A stretch of 64,000 bases of DNA from SAR86A sp902628085. Its GTDB lineage: Bacteria > Pseudomonadota > Gammaproteobacteria > Magnimaribacterales > D2472. Where the stretch lies: contig CACOLO010000001.1 in assembly GCA_902628085.1 (NCBI GenBank), positions 1 to 64,000 on the forward strand, written 5' to 3'. The notes under the pieces were generated by a model that ran no database searches, had not been told where the DNA came from, and worked only from the letters and a program-made list of their open reading frames with translations. Positions 62,321-64,000 of the stretch are shown here, piece after piece (the stretch's first letter is position 1; each line of letters begins with the position of its first letter). Position numbers and translations under genes: made by a program.

Positions 62321-64000
62321 TTAAGAATTGTTGAAACTATCTAATAAAATCTGTTCAGTCAAAATTGCAGGTAATATTTTGGATTCTTTCATTCCAGGTT
62401 TCCAAAAAATATACAACGGAACACCATTTCTGTTGTATGACTCAAGAGTTTTAAGAATATCGTCATTTTTGTTTGTCCAATCAGCAATAATATATTCAAT
62501 ATTATTTTCGTAAATATATTCTTTTATGTTTGGTCTAGATAATGCAATTTTGTCATTTGTTTGACACGTAATACACCAAGCAGCAGTGAAATTTATCAAG
62601 TAAGCCTGATTTTTATTTTGGTATTCATTCTCTATATTCTCATTCCATTCAACATAATTAAAACTTTCAAGCTTCAAAGCGCTGGGACTTTGAATTTCTT
62701 TAGAAGGAATATCTTTAAATTGGAAGAAAATTATAAAGACCGCAATAATAAAAATTACTATGCTGTAATTTGGTTTATTAATCTTTGAGGCAATCCAAAT
62801 TAACAACGAAATTAGTAAAATTGTGATTAATAAAAATATTACTTCGTTTGAAGATGTTTGGAAGCTAAATACCCATATAAGCCAAATTGATGTAGCAAAC
62901 ATAGGGAATGCAAAAAATTCTTTTAGCGTAACCATCCAACTGCCAGGTTTTGGTAGATAATTTATTAAGCTTGGCGAGGCTGACAACATAAAATAAGGAA
63001 ACGCAAAGCCTAGACCAAGAGCAGAAAAGACCGGTAATGTTAATCCAGAGGGTTGAATTAATGCATAACCAAGAGCAGCCCCCATAAAAGGCGCTGTACA
63101 TGGCGAAGCCACAATCACTGCTAAAATACCTGTAGAAAATGATCCAATTAAGTTATCGCTGGCACCTGCACCACCAAGTCTAGTAAGTGATAAACCGATA
63201 TTAATATCACTTAAAAGAACCAAACCAATGACAAACATTAATAAACTAAGTAATCCAACAACTACTGGCGACTGTAATTGAAATCCCCAACCTAAAAATA
63301 AGCCAGCTTGCTTAAGAAGAATCATGACAAGGCCAATCACGAGAAATGAAACCATTACTCCAGTACAAAACGACAGGGCATGAGCTCTAATTTTTGATGG
63401 AGATTGATTACTCATTGAAACAAAACTTAAAACTTTTAAAGAAATAATCGGAAAAACACATGGCATTAAATTAAGAATTAATCCACCAACAAATGCAAAA
63501 ATTAGTGCTTGAAAGAATGAAATATTTAGAGAGTTTTGAGTAGCGCCGCCAATCTCAGCATTAATGATAAAACTTTCATTATTATTGATAGATATTACTC
63601 CAGATAGATTATCGAAGAGTTCCACATCTTCAATTTTTTTAACTCTCAAAAGGTAGTTATTTTCTTCTTTAGAAAGAATCTGATCAGATGCATGCTCAAC
63701 AATATCTTGATCATCAACAAAAAATATTGCAGAAGTCACATTAAATGGCGAAGAAAATCTTATGTTTATAAAATCTTTATCTAACGATGCCCTTACTGGA
63801 AGTGTTTGAGTTGGAACTCTCAAAAACCAATCATAAAGTGAATTATCTGTTTCAATATCTTGGAGGCTTGTTTTGATTAATGCTTTTTCTGGAACACAAA
63901 TATCATCACAAATTAAAAAGTCTATGTTTGCTTCAATGTATGAATTTTTATTATTTGAGTTAGTGATTTCAAAAGGAAAAATTACAAAATTTTTGTATCC
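62321..64000 (-). CDS. Thiol:disulfide interchange protein, DsbD/ScsB-like (leaves at right edge)
   Basis: The reading frame is open to the last base, so the N-terminus lies outside; 559 residues are visible. Domains in order: the end of a periplasmic DsbD-type domain with FLICDDICVPEKA (CxxxC-type cysteine pair), then eight helices starting MPCVFPIISLKVLSFV with the catalytic membrane cysteines in that segment and in ASPCTAPFMG. A C-terminal thioredoxin domain has AAWCITCQTND. It carries electrons from cytoplasmic thioredoxin to periplasmic partners, plausibly CcmG and the CPDC protein encoded in this window. The N-terminal ICVP signature points to the ScsB-like branch. Confidence 0.9.
   Translation of the reverse strand, partial: GYKNFVIFPFEITNSNNKNSYIEANIDFLICDDICVPEKALIKTSLQDIETDNSLYDWFLRVPTQTLPVRASLDKDFINIRFSSPFNVTSAIFFVDDQDIVEHASDQILSKEENNYLLRVKKIEDVELFDNLSGVISINNNESFIINAEIGGATQNSLNISFFQALIFAFVGGLILNLMPCVFPIISLKVLSFVSMSNQSPSKIRAHALSFCTGVMVSFLVIGLVMILLKQAGLFLGWGFQLQSPVVVGLLSLLMFVIGLVLLSDINIGLSLTRLGGAGASDNLIGSFSTGILAVIVASPCTAPFMGAALGYALIQPSGLTLPVFSALGLGFAFPYFMLSASPSLINYLPKPGSWMVTLKEFFAFPMFATSIWLIWVFSFQTSSNEVIFLLITILLISLLIWIASKINKPNYSIVIFIIAVFIIFFQFKDIPSKEIQSPSALKLESFNYVEWNENIENEYQNKNQAYLINFTAAWCITCQTNDKIALSRPNIKEYIYENNIEYIIADWTNKNDDILKTLESYNRNGVPLYIFWKPGMKESKILPAILTEQILLDSFNNS

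Noticed and set aside
1..64000. CRISPR arrays, insertion sequences, integrons, toxin-antitoxin modules
   Set aside because: No regularly spaced repeats, transposase or integrase motifs, or recognisable toxin-antitoxin gene pairs were seen on either strand.

Overview
The window is AT-rich (by eye about one third G+C), densely packed chromosomal DNA from a streamlined marine-type gammaproteobacterium. Gammaproteobacterial marks are the smc-zipA-ligase gene order, a split CcmH/CcmI system, exonuclease I (SbcB) and ZipA itself. Very short spacers, many 1-14 nt overlaps, three large TonB-dependent receptors, a P450, several acyl-CoA dehydrogenases and low G+C together recall the uncultured SAR86 lineage. 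That assignment is inference, not proven here. I see no prophage, insertion sequence, integrase or CRISPR array.

Layout. 1-9.5 kb: the end of an ornithine aminotransferase gene, a one-domain alkylguanine-DNA methyltransferase homologue, a large secreted zinc protease, an SDR and a glyoxalase-II-like hydrolase. These are followed by a folE-maf-cysS-PNPOx operon and two small secreted proteins of unknown function, one internally duplicated. 9.5-13.7 kb: tRNA-Arg(CCT), a membrane-fused alpha/beta hydrolase, thrS and yidD. 13.7-19.8 kb: two paralogous TonB-dependent receptors, each followed by a clear terminator. 19.8-23.1 kb: thioesterase, EEP-family hydrolase, cupin and O-acetylhomoserine sulfhydrylase.

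23.1-29.7 kb is a complete cytochrome c maturation operon, ccmABCDEFGH plus a ccmI-like gene. It includes a 55-residue ccmD and is headed by a degenerate glycosyltransferase-2 relative. 29.7-34.5 kb is the smc-zipA-ligase block. Its SMC is only 732 residues with no visible hinge domain, and a phage-T4-like ATP-dependent DNA ligase sits where gammaproteobacteria normally carry NAD-dependent ligA. 34.5-42 kb: a PreP-like M16 protease, lipoproteins including an alkylsulfatase-like enzyme, and two acyl-CoA dehydrogenases.

42-50 kb: small membrane proteins, tRNA-Leu(TAG), and a leader RNA with mutually exclusive terminator and antiterminator pairings in front of a third TonB-dependent receptor. 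A PQQ-like repeat protein, a cytochrome P450 and an MFS transporter follow, together suggesting uptake and oxidation of an exogenous hydrophobic compound. 50-64 kb: Na/Ca exchanger, RhlG-like SDR, a LysR regulator divergent from an acyl-CoA dehydrogenase, sbcB, a tRNA with anticodon GAC and an unusual C33, pseudoazurin, a beta-lactamase-fold hydrolase, an unlisted 59-residue gene, an SLC13 permease, an MscS channel, a YwaF-like protein and a DsbD/ScsB-like reductase leaving at the right edge.

The points most worth a second look are the candidate RNA switch at 43.5 kb, the ligase replacement at the zipA locus, and the hinge-less SMC.
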